Part shown: positions 25,501 through 39,399 of the stretch, piece after piece | How the letters are laid out: every line of letters starts with the position of its first letter | How positions within the stretch are numbered: position 1 is the first letter of the stretch | NCBI RefSeq assembly: GCF_051401765.1 | Contig: NW_027480535.1 | Location: 1,426,001 to 1,490,000, forward strand | Length of the DNA: 64,000 nucleotides | Reading direction: 5' to 3' | DNA from: Calliopsis andreniformis | Lineage: Eukaryota; Arthropoda; Insecta; Hymenoptera; Andrenidae | Position numbers and translations under genes: made by a program | Notes under the pieces: generated by a model | The model's database searches: none | Told to the model about the DNA's origin: nothing | What the model saw: only the letters and a program-made list of their open reading frames with translations

Positions 25501-28106
25501 TTGAGGATTGAAGATTGAGGACTGGGGACTGAGTATTGAGGGTTGAGTGATGAGAATTGGTGTTTGTGAATAGAGATTTAAAGATAGCAGATTGAGTATT
25601 GAGTATTGAAAGCTGTGAATTGATGATATTCTATTGAGGATTGGGAATTGACAACTGATTTTTGAGCACTGAGGTCTGAAGATTGAGGATTCAGGATTGA
25701 GGATTCAGGATTGAGGTTTGAGTACTGAGGATTGAGGATTGAGGATTGAGGATTGAGGATTGAGGATTGAGGATTGAGGATTGAAGATTGAGGATTGGGT
25801 ATTGCTGACTGAACATTGAGGATTGAGGATTGAGGATTGAGTATTGAGGATTGAGGACTGAAAATTGAATATTGATGATTGAAGATTGAGGATTGAGGAT
25901 TGAGGGCTGTGGATTGAGGACGAGGACTGAGGGTTCAGTATTGATGTCTGAGGTCTGAGGATTGAGGATTGAGGATTGAGGATTGAAGATTGAGTATTGA
26001 GGTTTGAAGATTGAGGATTTTGGATTGAGGATTGAGGATTGAGTATTGAAGATTGAGGATTGGGGACTGAGGATTGACGATTGAGGATTCAGTATTGAGG
26101 ATTGAGAATTGAGGATAGAGGATTGAAGGTTGAGTATTGAGGATTGAAGATTGAGGATTGAGGATTGAGGATTGAGGTTTGACTATGAGGGCTGAGGGTT
26201 GAGGATTGACGTTTGAGGACTGAGGACTGAGGATTGAGGATTGAGAATTGAGGATTGAGGATTGAGGATTGAAGATTGAGGATTGGGTATTGAGGATCGA
26301 AGACTGAGGATTCAGGATTGAGGATTGAGGATTGAGGATTGAAGATTGAGGATTGAGGATTGAGGATTGAGGATTGAAGATTGAGTATTGAGGATTGAAG
26401 ATTGAGGATTGAGGATTGAGGATTGATGATTGAGTATTGAGGATTGAAGGTTGAGGATTGAGGATTGAGGATTAAGGATTGAGTGTTGAGGATTGAGAAT
26501 TGAGGATTGAGGGTTGAAGGTTGTGTATTCAGGATTGAAGATTGAGGATTGAGATTGAGGATTGAGGATTGTCGATGAGGGCTGAGGGTTGAGGATTGAG
26601 GTTTGAGGACTGAGGACTGAGGATTGAGGATTGAGAATTGAGGATTGAGGGTTGAGGATTGAGGATTGAAGATTGAGGATTGGGTATTGAGGATTGAAGA
26701 ATGGGGTTTGAGGATTGAGGACTGAGGATTGGGGATTGAAGATTGAGGACTGAGGATTGAGGATTGAGGATTGAGGATTGAGGATTGAGGATTGAAGATT
26801 GAGTATTGAGGATTGAAGATTGAGGATTTTGGATTGAGGATTGAGGATTGAGTATTGAACATTGAGAATTGGGGATTGAGGATTGACGATTGAGGATTCA
26901 GTATTCAGGATTGAGAATTGAGGATTGACAATTGAAGGTTGAGTATTGAGGATTGAAGATTGAGGATTGAGGATAGAGTATTGAGGATTGACTATGAGGG
27001 CTGAGGGTTGAGGATTGAGGTTTGAGGACTGAGGACTGAGATTTGAGGATTGAGAATTGAGGATTGAGGATTGAGGATTGAAGATTGAGGATTGGGTATT
27101 GAGGATCGAAGACTGAGGATTGACGATTGAGGATTGAGGATTGAGGATTGAAGATTGAGGATTGAGGATTGAGGATTGAGGATTGAAGATTGAGTATTGA
27201 GGATTGAAGATTGAGGATTGAGGATTGAGGATTGATGATTGAGTATTGAGGATTGAGGATTCAGGATTGAGGATTGGGTATTGAGGATTGAAGACTGAGG
27301 ATTGAGGATTGAGGATTGAGTGTTGAGGATTGAAGATTGAGGATTGAGGATTGAGGATTGAGGATTGAGGATTGAGTATTGAGGATTGAAGATTGAGGAT
27401 TGAGGATTGAGGATTGAGGATTGAGTATTGAGGATTGAGAATTGAGGATTGAGTGTTGAAGATTGTGTATTCAGGATTGAAGATTGTGGATTGAGGATTT
27501 AGGATTGAGGATTGACGATGAGGGCTGAGGGTTGAGGATTGAGGTTTGAGGTCTGAGGACTGAGGATTAAGGATTGAGAATTGAGGATTGATGATTGAGG
27601 ATTGAAGATTGAGGATTGGGTATTGAGGATTGAAGAATGAGGACTGAGGATTGAGGACTGAGAATTGAGGATTGAAGATTGAGGATTGAGGATTGAGGAT
27701 TGAGGATTGACTATGAGGGCTGAGGGTTGAGGATTGAGGTTTGAGGACTGAGGACTGAGGATTGAGGATTGAGAATTGAGGATTGAGGATTGAGGATTGA
27801 AGATTGAGGATTGAGGATTGAGGATTGAGGATTGAAGATTGAGTATTGAGGATTGAAGATTGAGGATTGAGGATTGAGGATTGATGATTGAGTATTGAGG
27901 ATTGAAGATTGAGGATTGAGGATTGAGGATTGAGGACTGAGGATTGATGATTGAGGATTGATGATTGAGTATTGAGGATTGAAGATTGAGGATTGAGGAT
28001 TGAGGATTAAGGATTGAGTGTTGAGGATTGAGAATTGAGGATTGAGGGTTGAAGATTGTGTATTCAGGATTGAAGATTGAGGATTGAGGATTGAGGATTG
28101 AGGATT
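22584..28106. repeat. 5.5-kb HOR, copy A
   Basis: This is the first copy of a 5,523/5,524-bp HOR, measured from one GACGAT signpost to the equivalent one at 28107. Anchors start at 22923, 23832, 24210 (decayed), 24671 and 25577 (subtype 2), followed by 2,862 bp without any anchor. Private features include GAGTTAGG near 23,069, one fewer canonical heptamer before ~23,130, and a one-base deletion giving GAGATT at 26551-26556. Minus-strand translations match copy B almost residue for residue, so the copies are nearly identical. Confidence 0.85.
25545..25670. repeat. Anchor block, subtype 2 (exemplar)
   Basis: Subtype 2 differs from subtype 1 in consistent ways. It has AAAGATA-GCAG instead of AAAGATT-GCAG, GAATTGACAAC instead of GAATTTACAAC, and ACTGATTTTTGAGCACT instead of ACTGATTGTTGAGGACT. 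It is also 18 heptamers long. TTTAAAG starts at 25577, 31100, 36624, 38453, 40389, 43095, 45546, 48252, 50703, 53409, 55860 and 58566 (CTTAAAG). It is not seen before 25 kb or after 58.7 kb. Confidence 0.85.
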
Positions 28107-31100
28107 GACGATGAGGGCTGAGGGTTGAGGATTGAGGTTTGAGGACTGAGGACTGAGGATTGAGGATTCAGAATTGAGGATTGAGGATTGAGGATTGAAG
28201 ATTGAGGATTGGGTATTGAGGATTGAAGAATGAGGATTGAGGATTGAGGACTGAGGATTGAGGATTGAAGATTGAGGATTGAGGATTGAGGATTGAGGAT
28301 TGAGGATTGAAGATTGAGTATTGAGGATTGAAGGTAGGGGATTGAGGATTGAGGATTGAGGATTGAGGATTGAAGATTGAGGCCTGGGGACTGAGTATTG
28401 AGGGCTGAGTGATGAGAATTGATGTTTGTGGATAGAGATTTAAAGATTGCAGATTGAGTATTGAGTATTGAAAACTGTGAATTGATGATATTCTATTGAG
28501 GATTGAGAATTTACAACTGATTGTTGAGGACTGAGGACTGAAGATTGAGGATTCAGGATTGAGGATCCAGGATTGAGGTTTGAGGAGTGAGGATTGTGGA
28601 TTGAGGATTGAGGATTGAGGATTGAGGATTGAGGATTGAGGATTGAGGATTGGGTATTGAGGATTGAAGACTGAGGATTGAGGATTGAGGATTGAGGATT
28701 GAGGATTGAAGATTGAAGATTGTGGATTGAGGATTGAGGATTGAAGATTGAGTATTGAGGATTGAAGGTTGAGGATTGAGGATTGAGGATTGATGATTGA
28801 GTATTGAGGATTGAAGATTGAGGATTGAGGATTGAGGATTGAGCACTGAGGATTGGTGATTGAGGATTGATGATTGAGTATTGAGGACTGAAGATTGAGG
28901 ATTGAGGATTGAGGATTGAGGATTGAGGATTGAGTATTGAGGATTGAGAATTGAGGATTGAGGATTGAGGGTTGAAGGTTGTGCATTCAGGATTGAAGAT
29001 TGAGGATTGAGGATTGAGGATTGTGGATTGACGATGAGGGCTGAGGGTTGAGGATTGAGGTTTGCGGACTGAGGACTGAGGATTGAGGATTCAGAATTGA
29101 GGATTGAGGATTGAGGATTGAAGATTGAGGATTGGGTATTGAGGATTGAAGAATGAGGATTGAGGATTGAGGACTGAGGATTGAGGATTGAAGATTGAGG
29201 ATTGAGGATTGAGGATTGAGGATTGAAGATTGAGTATTGAGGATTGTAGGTAGGGGATTGAGGATTGAGGATTGAGGATTGAGGATTGAAGATTGAGGAC
29301 TGGGGACTGAGTATTGAGGGCTGAGTGATGAGAATTAATGTTTGTGGATAGAGATTTAAAGATTGCAGATTGAGTATTGAGTATTGAAAACTGTGAATTG
29401 ATGATATTCTATTAAGGATTGAGAATTTACAACTGATTGTTGAGGACTGAGGTCTGAAGATTGAGGATTCAGGATTGAGGATCCAGGATTGAGGTTTGAG
29501 GAGTGGGGAGTGAGGATTGAGGATTGAAGATTGAGGTTTGAGGGTCGAGGATTGAGGGTTGAGGACTGATGATTGAGGATTGAGGATTGAGCATTGACGA
29601 TTGAAGATTGAAGACTGTGGAATGAGGATTGAAAATTGACGATTGAGGATTGTGGATTGAGGATTGAGGATTGAACATTGAGGACTGAGTGTTGAGGGTT
29701 GAGTGATGAGAATTGATGTTTGTGGATAGAGGCTTGAAGGTTGCAGATTGTGTATTGAGTATCGAAAACTGTGAATTGAGGATATTCTATTGAGGATTCA
29801 GGATTGACAACTGATTGTTGAGGACTCAGGGCTGAAGATTGAGGATTGAGGATTGAGGACTGAGGATTGACGGTGAGGGCTGATGGTTTAGGATTGAGGT
29901 TTGAGGACTGAGGACTGAGGATTGAGGATTGAGAATCGAGGATTGAGGATTGAGGATTGAAGATTGAGGATTGGGTATTGAGGATTGAAGAATGAGGATT
30001 GAGGATTGATGAGTGAGGATTGAGGATTGAAGATTGAGGATTGAGGATTGAGGATTGATGATTGAAGATTGAGTATTGAGGATTGAAGGTAGGGGATTGA
30101 GGATTGAGGATTGAGGATTGAGGATTGAAGATTGAGGACTGGGGACTGAGTATTGAGGGTTGAGTGATGAGAATTGGTGTTTGTGGATAGAGATTTAAAG
30201 ATTGCAGATTGAGTATTGAGTATTGAAAACTGTGAATTGATGATATTCTATTGAGGATTGAGAATTTACAACTGATTGTTGAGGACTGAGGTCTGAAGAT
30301 TGAGGATTCACGATTGAGGATCCAGGATTGAGGTTTGAGGACTGAGGATTGAGGATTGAGGATTGAGGATTGAGGAGTGAGGATTGAGGATTGAGGATTG
30401 GGGATTGAAGATTGAGGATTGGGTATTGCGTATTGAACATTGAGGATTGAGGATTGAGGATTGAGGATTGAGGATTGAGGACTGAAGAATGAATATTGAT
30501 GATTGAAGATTGAGTATTGAGGATTGAGGGTTGTGGATTGAGGACGGGGACTGAGGGTTGAGTATTGATGTCTGAGGTCTGAGGATTGAGGATTGAGGAT
30601 TGAGGATTGAAGATTGAGGATTGAGGATTGAGGATTGAGGATTGAGTGTTGAGGATTGAGAATTGAGGATTGAGGGTTGAAGACTGTGTATTCAGGATTG
30701 AAGATTGAGGTTGAAGATTGATTATTGAGGATTGAAGATTGAAGATTGAGGATTGAGGAATGAGGATTGAGGATGAGGGCTGAGGGTTGAGGATTGAGGT
30801 TTGAGGATTGAGGACTGAGGATTGAGGATTGAGGATTGATGATTGAGTATTGAGGATTAAAGATTGAGGATTGAGGATTGAGGATTGAGGATTGAGGATT
30901 GAAGATTGAGGATTGGGGACTGACTATGAGGGCTGAGGGTTGAGGATTGAGGATTGAGGATTGAGTATTGAAGATTGAGTATTGAGGATTGAATGTAGGT
31001 GATTGAGGGTTGAGGACTGAGGATTGAGGATTGAAGATTGAGGACTGGGGACTGAGTATTGAGGGTTGAGTGATGAGAATTGGTGTTTGTGAATAGAGAT

Positions 31101-33630
31101 TTAAAGATAGCAGATTGAGTATTGAGTATTGAAAGCTGTGAATTGATGATATTCTATTGAGGATTGGGAATTGACAACTGATTTTTGAGCACTGAGGTCT
31201 GAAGATTGAGGATTCAGGATTGAGGATTCAGGATTGAGGTTTGAGTACTGAGGATTGAGGATTGAGGATTGAGGATTGAGGATTGAGGATTGAGGATTGA
31301 GGATTGAAGATTGAGGATTGGGTATTGCTGACTGAACATTGAGGATTGAGGATTGAGGATTGAGTATTGAGGATTGAGGACTGAAAATTGAATATTGATG
31401 ATTGAAGATTGAGGATTGAGGATTGAGGGCTGTGGATTGAGGACGAGGACTGAGGGTTCAGTATTGATGTCTGAGGTCTGAGGATTGAGGATTGAGGATT
31501 GAGGATTGAAGATTGAGTATTGAGGTTTGAAGATTGAGGATTTTGGATTGAGGATTGAGGATTGAGTATTGAAGATTGAGGATTGGGGACTGAGGATTGA
31601 CGATTGAGGATTCAGTATTGAGGATTGAGAATTGAGGATAGAGGATTGAAGGTTGAGTATTGAGGATTGAAGATTGAGGATTGAGGATTGAGGATTGAGG
31701 TTTGACTATGAGGGCTGAGGGTTGAGGATTGACGTTTGAGGACTGAGGACTGAGGATTGAGGATTGAGAATTGAGGATTGAGGATTGAGGATTGAAGATT
31801 GAGGATTGGGTATTGAGGATCGAAGACTGAGGATTCAGGATTGAGGATTGAGGATTGAGGATTGAAGATTGAGGATTGAGGATTGAGGATTGAGGATTGA
31901 AGATTGAGTATTGAGGATTGAAGATTGAGGATTGAGGATTGAGGATTGATGATTGAGTATTGAGGATTGAAGGTTGAGGATTGAGGATTGAGGATTAAGG
32001 ATTGAGTGTTGAGGATTGAGAATTGAGGATTGAGGGTTGAAGGTTGTGTATTCAGGATTGAAGATTGAGGATTGAGGATTGAGGATTGAGGATTGTCGAT
32101 GAGGGCTGAGGGTTGAGGATTGAGGTTTGAGGACTGAGGACTGAGGATTGAGGATTGAGAATTGAGGATTGAGGGTTGAGGATTGAGGATTGAAGATTGA
32201 GGATTGGGTATTGAGGATTGAAGAATGGGGTTTGAGGATTGAGGACTGAGGATTGGGGATTGAAGATTGAGGACTGAGGATTGAGGATTGAGGATTGAGG
32301 ATTGAGGATTGAGGATTGAAGATTGAGTATTGAGGATTGAAGATTGAGGATTTTGGATTGAGGATTGAGGATTGAGTATTGAACATTGAGAATTGGGGAT
32401 TGAGGATTGACGATTGAGGATTCAGTATTCAGGATTGAGAATTGAGGATTGACAATTGAAGGTTGAGTATTGAGGATTGAAGATTGAGGATTGAGGATAG
32501 AGTATTGAGGATTGACTATGAGGGCTGAGGGTTGAGGATTGAGGTTTGAGGACTGAGGACTGAGATTTGAGGATTGAGAATTGAGGATTGAGGATTGAGG
32601 ATTGAAGATTGAGGATTGGGTATTGAGGATCGAAGACTGAGGATTGACGATTGAGGATTGAGGATTGAGGATTGAAGATTGAGGATTGAGGATTGAGGAT
32701 TGAGGATTGAAGATTGAGTATTGAGGATTGAAGATTGAGGATTGAGGATTGAGGATTGATGATTGAGTATTGAGGATTGAGGATTCAGGATTGAGGATTG
32801 GGTATTGAGGATTGAAGACTGAGGATTGAGGATTGAGGATTGAGTGTTGAGGATTGAAGATTGAGGATTGAGGATTGAGGATTGAGGATTGAGGATTGAG
32901 TATTGAGGATTGAAGATTGAGGATTGAGGATTGAGGATTGAGGATTGAGTATTGAGGATTGAGAATTGAGGATTGAGTGTTGAAGATTGTGTATTCAGGA
33001 TTGAAGATTGTGGATTGAGGATTTAGGATTGAGGATTGACGATGAGGGCTGAGGGTTGAGGATTGAGGTTTGAGGTCTGAGGACTGAGGATTAAGGATTG
33101 AGAATTGAGGATTGATGATTGAGGATTGAAGATTGAGGATTGGGTATTGAGGATTGAAGAATGAGGACTGAGGATTGAGGACTGAGAATTGAGGATTGAA
33201 GATTGAGGATTGAGGATTGAGGATTGAGGATTGACTATGAGGGCTGAGGGTTGAGGATTGAGGTTTGAGGACTGAGGACTGAGGATTGAGGATTGAGAAT
33301 TGAGGATTGAGGATTGAGGATTGAAGATTGAGGATTGAGGATTGAGGATTGAGGATTGAAGATTGAGTATTGAGGATTGAAGATTGAGGATTGAGGATTG
33401 AGGATTGATGATTGAGTATTGAGGATTGAAGATTGAGGATTGAGGATTGAGGATTGAGGACTGAGGATTGATGATTGAGGATTGATGATTGAGTATTGAG
33501 GATTGAAGATTGAGGATTGAGGATTGAGGATTAAGGATTGAGTGTTGAGGATTGAGAATTGAGGATTGAGGGTTGAAGATTGTGTATTCAGGATTGAAGA
33601 TTGAGGATTGAGGATTGAGGATTGAGGATT
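28107..33630. repeat. 5.5-kb HOR, copy B
   Basis: This is the complete second copy, ending at the next equivalent signpost (33631). Anchors start at 28439, 29355, 29733 (decayed), 30194 and 31100 (subtype 2). It shares several non-canonical states with copy A that copy C lacks: GTGGGGAGTG (~29,500), GGTTTAGG (~29,885), GATTAAAGATT (~30,855) and TTGGGAATTG (~31,164). The anchorless span to the next copy is 2,863 bp, one base longer than in copy A because the 26.55-kb deletion is absent. Confidence 0.87.
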
Positions 33631-36600
33631 GACGATGAGGGCTGAGGGTTGAGGATTGAGGTTTGAGGACTGAGGACTGAGGATTGAGGATTCAGAATTG
33701 AGGATTGAGGATTGAGGATTGAAGATTGAGGATTGGGTATTGAGGATTGAAGAATGAGGATTGAGGATTGAGGACTGAGGATTGAGGATTGAAGATTGAG
33801 GATTGAGGATTGAGGATTGAGGATTGAGGATTGAAGATTGAGTATTGAGGATTGAAGGTAGGGGATTGAGGATTGAGGATTGAGGATTGAGGATTGAAGA
33901 TTGAGGCCTGGGGACTGAGTATTGAGGGCTGAGTGATGAGAATTGATGTTTGTGGATAGAGATTTAAAGATTGCAGATTGAGTATTGAGTATTTTAAACT
34001 GTGAATTGATGATATTCTATTGAGGATTGAGAATTTACAACTGATTGTTGAGGACTGAGGACTGAAGATTGAGGATTCAGGATTGAGGATCCAGGATTGA
34101 GGTTTGAGGAGTGAGGATTGTGGATTGAGGATTGAGGATTGAGGATTGAGGATTGAGGATTGAGGATTGAGGATTGGGTATTGAGGATTGAAGACTGAGG
34201 ATTGAGGATTGAGGATTGAGGATTGAGGATTGAAGATTGAAGATTGTGGATTGAGGATTGAGGATTGAAGATTGAGTATTGAGGATTGAAGGTTGAGGAT
34301 TGAGGATTGAGGATTGATGATTGAGTATTGAGGATTGAAGATTGAGGATTGAGGATTGAGGATTGAGCACTGAGGATTGGTGATTGAGGATTGATGATTG
34401 AGTATTGAGGACTGAAGATTGAGGATTGAGGATTGAGGATTGAGGATTGAGGATTGAGTATTGAGGATTGAGAATTGAGGATTGAGGATTGAGGGTTGAA
34501 GGTTGTGCATTCAGGATTGAAGATTGAGGATTGAGGATTGAGGATTGTGGATTGACGATGAGGGCTGAGGGTTGAGGATTGAGGTTTGCGGACTGAGGAC
34601 TGAGGATTGAGGATTCAGAATTGAGGATTGAGGATTGAGGATTGAAGATTGAGGATTGGGTATTGAGGATTGAAGAATGAGGATTGAGGATTGAGGACTG
34701 AGGATTGAGGATTGAAGATTGAGGATTGAGGATTGAGGATTGAGGATTGAAGATTGAGTATTGAGGATTGTAGGTAGGGGATTGAGGATTGAGGATTGAG
34801 GATTGAGGATTGAAGATTGAGGACTGGGGACTGAGTATTGAGGGCTGAGTGATGAGAATTAATGTTTGTGGATAGAGATTTAAAGATTGCAGATTGAGTA
34901 TTGAGTATTGAAAACTGTGAATTGATGATATTCTATTAAGGATTGAGAATTTACAACTGATTGTTGAGGACTGAGGTCTGAAGATTGAGGATTCAGGATT
35001 GAGGATCCAGGATTGAGGTTTGAGGAGTGGGGATTGAGGATTGAGGATTGAAGATTGAGGTTTGAGGGTCGAGGATTGAGGGTTGAGGACTGATGATTGA
35101 GGATTGAGGATTGAGCATTGACGATTGAAGATTGAAGACTGTGGAATGAGGATTGAAAATTGACGATTGAGGATTGTGGATTGAGGATTGAGGATTGAAC
35201 ATTGAGGACTGAGTGTTGAGGGTTGAGTGATGAGAATTGATGTTTGTGGATAGAGGCTTGAAGGTTGCAGATTGTGTATTGAGTATCGAAAACTGTGAAT
35301 TGAGGATATTCTATTGAGGATTCAGGATTGACAACTGATTGTTGAGGACTCAGGGCTGAAGATTGAGGATTGAGGATTGAGGACTGAGGATTGACGGTGA
35401 GGGCTGATGGTTGAGGATTGAGGTTTGAGGACTGAGGACTGAGGATTGAGGATTGAGAATCGAGGATTGAGGATTGAAGATTGAAGATTGAGGATTGGGT
35501 ATTGAGGATTGAAGAATGAGGATTGAGGATTGATGAGTGAGGATTGAGGATTGAAGATTGAGGATTGAGGATTGAGGATTGATGATTGAAGATTGAGTAT
35601 TGAGGATTGAAGGTAGGGGATTGAGGATTGAGGATTGAGGATTGAGGATTGAAGATTGAGGACTGGGGACTGAGTATTGAGGGTTGAGTGATGAGAATTG
35701 GTGTTTGTGGATAGAGATTTAAAGATTGCAGATTGAGTATTGAGTATTGAAAACTGTGAATTGATGATATTCTATTGAGGATTGAGAATTTACAACTGAT
35801 TGTTGAGGACTGAGGTCTGAAGATTGAGGATTCACGATTGAGGATCCAGGATTGAGGTTTGAGGACTGAGGATTGAGGATTGAGGATTGAGGATTGAGGA
35901 GTGAGGATTGAGGATTGAGGATTGGGGATTGAAGATTGAGGATTGGGTATTGCGTATTGAACATTGAGGATTGAGGATTGAGGATTGAGGATTGAGGATT
36001 GAGGACTGAAGAATGAATATTGATGATTGAAGATTGAGTATTGAGGATTGAGGGTTGTGGATTGAGGACGGGGACTGAGGGTTGAGTATTGATGTCTGAG
36101 GTCTGAGGATTGAGGATTGAGGATTGAGGATTGAAGATTGAGGATTGAGGATTGAGGATTGAGGATTGAGTGTTGAGGATTGAGAATTGAGGATTGAGGG
36201 TTGAAGACTGTGTATTCAGGATTGAAGATTGAGGTTGAAGATTGATTATTGAGGATTGAAGATTGAAGATTGAGGATTGAGGAATGAGGATTGAGGATGA
36301 GGGCTGAGGGTTGAGGATTGAGGTTTGAGGATTGAGGACTGAGGATTGAGGATTGAGGATTGATGATTGAGTATTGAGGATTGAAGATTGAGGATTGAGG
36401 ATTGAGGATTGAGGATTGAGGATTGAAGATTGAGGATTGGGGACTGACTATGAGGGCTGAGGGTTGAGGATTGAGGATTGAGGATTGAGTATTGAAGATT
36501 GAGTATTGAGGATTGAATGTAGGTGATTGAGGGTTGAGGACTGAGGATTGAGGATTGAAGATTGAGGACTGGGGACTGAGTATTGAGGGTTGAGTGATGA

Positions 36601-37850
36601 GAATTGGTGTTTGTGAATAGAGATTTAAAGATAGCAGATTGAGTATTGAGTATTGAAAGCTGTGAATTGATGATATTCTATTGAGGATTGAGAATTGACA
36701 ACTGATTTTTGAGCACTGAGGTCTGAAGATTGAGGATTCAGGATTGAGGATTCAGGATTGAGGTTTGAGTACTGAGGATTGAGGATTGAGGATTGAGGAT
36801 TGAGGATTGAGGATTGAGGATTGAGGATTGAAGATTGAGGATTGGGTATTGCTGACTGAACATTGAGGATTGAGGATTGAGGATTGAGTATTGAGGATTG
36901 AGGACTGAAAATTGAATATTGATGATTGAAGATTGAGGATTGAGGATTGAGGGCTGTGGATTGAGGACGAGGACTGAGGGTTCAGTATTGATGTCTGAGG
37001 TCTGAGGATTGAGGATTGAGGATTGAGGATTGAAGATTGAGTATTGAGGTTTGAAGATTGAGGATTTTGGATTGAGGATTGAGGATTGAGTATTGAAGAT
37101 TGAGGATTGGGGACTGAGGATTGACGATTGAGGATTCAGTATTGAGGATTGAGAATTGAGGATAGAGGATTGAAGGTTGAGTATTGAGGATTGAAGATTG
37201 AGGATTGAGGATTGAGGATTGAGGTTTGACTATGAGGGCTGAGGGTTGAGGATTGACGTTTGAGGACTGAGGACTGAGGATTGAGGATTGAGAATTGAGG
37301 ATTGAGGATTGAGGATTGAAGATTGAGGATTGGGTATTGAGGATCGAAGACTGAGGATTCAGGATTGAGGATTGAGGATTGAGGATTGAAGATTGAGGAT
37401 TGAGGATTGAGGATTGAGGATTGAAGATTGAGTATTGAGGATTGAAGATTGAGGATTGAGGATTGAGGATTGATGATTGAGTATTGAGGATTGAAGGTTG
37501 AGGATTGAGGATTGAGGATTAAGGATTGAGTGTTGAGGATTGAGAATTGAGGATTGAGGGTTGAAGGTTGTGTATTCAGGATTGAAGATTGAGGATTGAG
37601 GATTGAGGATTGAGGATTGTCGATGAGGGCTGAGGGTTGAGGATTGAGGTTTGAGGACTGAGGACTGAGGATTGAGGATTGAGAATTGAGGATTGAGGAT
37701 TGAGGATTGAGGATTGAAGATTGAGGATTGGGTATTGAGGATTGAAGAATGGGGTTTGAGGATTGAGGACTGAGGATTGGGGATTGAAGATTGAGGACTG
37801 AGGATTGAGGATTGAGGATTGAGGATTGAGGATTGAGGATTGAGGATTGA
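33631..37850. repeat. 5.5-kb HOR, copy C (right end missing)
   Basis: This third copy follows the HOR for ~4.2 kb and then departs near 37,850. There a run of canonical units leads to GACTATGAGGGCT instead of the expected GAAGATT-GAGTATT path. Anchors start at 33963, 34879, 35257 (decayed), 35718 and 36624 (subtype 2). Private features are a two-base change in the anchor at ~33,993-33,994 (GAAAACT to TTAAACT) and an extra GAAGATT near 35,475. Where copies A and B share altered units, this copy has the canonical ones. Confidence 0.83.
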
Positions 37851-39004
37851 GGATTGACTATGAGGGCTGAGGGTTGAGGATTGAGGATTGAGGATTGAGT
37901 ATTGAAGATTGAGTATTGAGGATTGAATGTAGGTGATTGAGGGTTGAGGACTGAGGATTGAGGACTGAAGATTGAGGACTGGGGACTGAGTATTGAGGGT
38001 TGAGTGATGAGAATTGGTGTTTGTGAATAGAGATTTAAAGATTGCAGATTGAGTATTGAGTATTGAAAACTGTGAATTGATGATATTCTATTGAGGATTG
38101 AGAATTTACAACTGATTGTTGAGGGCTGAGGGCTGAAAATTGAGGATTCAGGATTGAGGATTCAGAATTGAGGTTTCAGGACTGAGGATTGAGGGTTGAA
38201 GATTGATTATTGAGGATTGAAGATTGAAGATTGAGGATTGAGGAACGAGGATTGAGGATGAGGGCTGAGGGTTGAGGATTGAGGTTTGAGGATTGAGGAC
38301 TGAGGATTGAGGATTGAGGATTGATGATTGAGTATTGAGGATTGAAGATTGAGGATTGAGGATTGAGGATTGAGGATTGAGGGTTGAAGATTGAGGATTG
38401 GGGACTGAGTGTTGAGGGTAGAGTGATGAGAATTGATGTTTGTGGATAGAGATTTAAAGATAGCAGATTGAGTATTGAGTATTGAAAGCTGTGAATTGAT
38501 GATATTCTATTGAGGATTGAGAATTGACAACTGATTTTTGAGCACTGAGGTCTGAAGATTGAGGATTCAGGATTGAGGATTCAGGATTGAGGATTCAGGA
38601 TTGAGGTTTGAGTACTGAGGATTGAGGATTGAGGATTGAGGATTGAGGATTCAGGATTGAGGATTGAGGATTGAAGATTGAGGATTGGGTATTGCTGACT
38701 GAACATTGAGGATTGAGGATTGAGGATTGAGTATTGAGGATTGAGGACTGAAAATTGAATATTGATGATTGAAGATTGAGGATTGAGGATTGAGGGCTGT
38801 GGATTGAGGACGAGGACTGAGGGTTCAGTATTGATGTCTGAGGTCTGAGGATTGAGGATTGAGGATTGAGGATTGAAGATTGAGTATTGAGGTTTGAAGA
38901 TTGAGGATTTTGGATTGAGGATTGAGGATTGAGTATTGAGGACAGAGGATTGAGGATTGAGGATTGAGGATTGAGGATTGAGGATTGAAGATTGAGTATT
39001 GAGG
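37851..39004. repeat. Junction between the 5.5-kb and 5.16-kb HOR families
   Basis: This ~1.15-kb segment belongs cleanly to neither HOR. Its left part, up to the anchor at 38034, copies ~36,440-36,624 (offset 1,410). Its middle resembles the ~40.05-40.35 kb part of the next HOR. It carries both a subtype-1 anchor (38034) and a subtype-2 anchor (38453), only 419 bp apart. In the later copies of this anchor pair the spacing is 420 bp, because they carry an added G (GGGGGACT). This junction may preserve a precursor of the 5,157-bp unit. Confidence 0.65.
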
Positions 39005-39399
39005 ATTGAAGATTGAGGATTTTGGATTGAGGATTGAGGATTGAGTATTGAACATTGAGGATTGGGGATTGAGGATTGACGATTGAGGATTCAGTATTCA
39101 GGATTGAGAATTGAAGATTGAGGATTGAAGGTTGAGTATTGAGGATTGAAGATTGAGGATTGAGGATAGAGTATTGAGGATTGACTATGAGGGCTGAGGG
39201 TTGAGGATTGAGGTTTGAGGACTGAGGACTGAGATTTGAGGATTGAGAATTGAGGATTGAGGATTGAGGATTGAAGATTGAGGATTGGGTATTGAGGATC
39301 GAAGACTGAGGATTGACGATTGAGGATTGAGGATTGAGGATTGAAGATTGAGGATTGAGGATTGAGGATTGAGGATTGAAGATTGAGTATTGAGGATTG

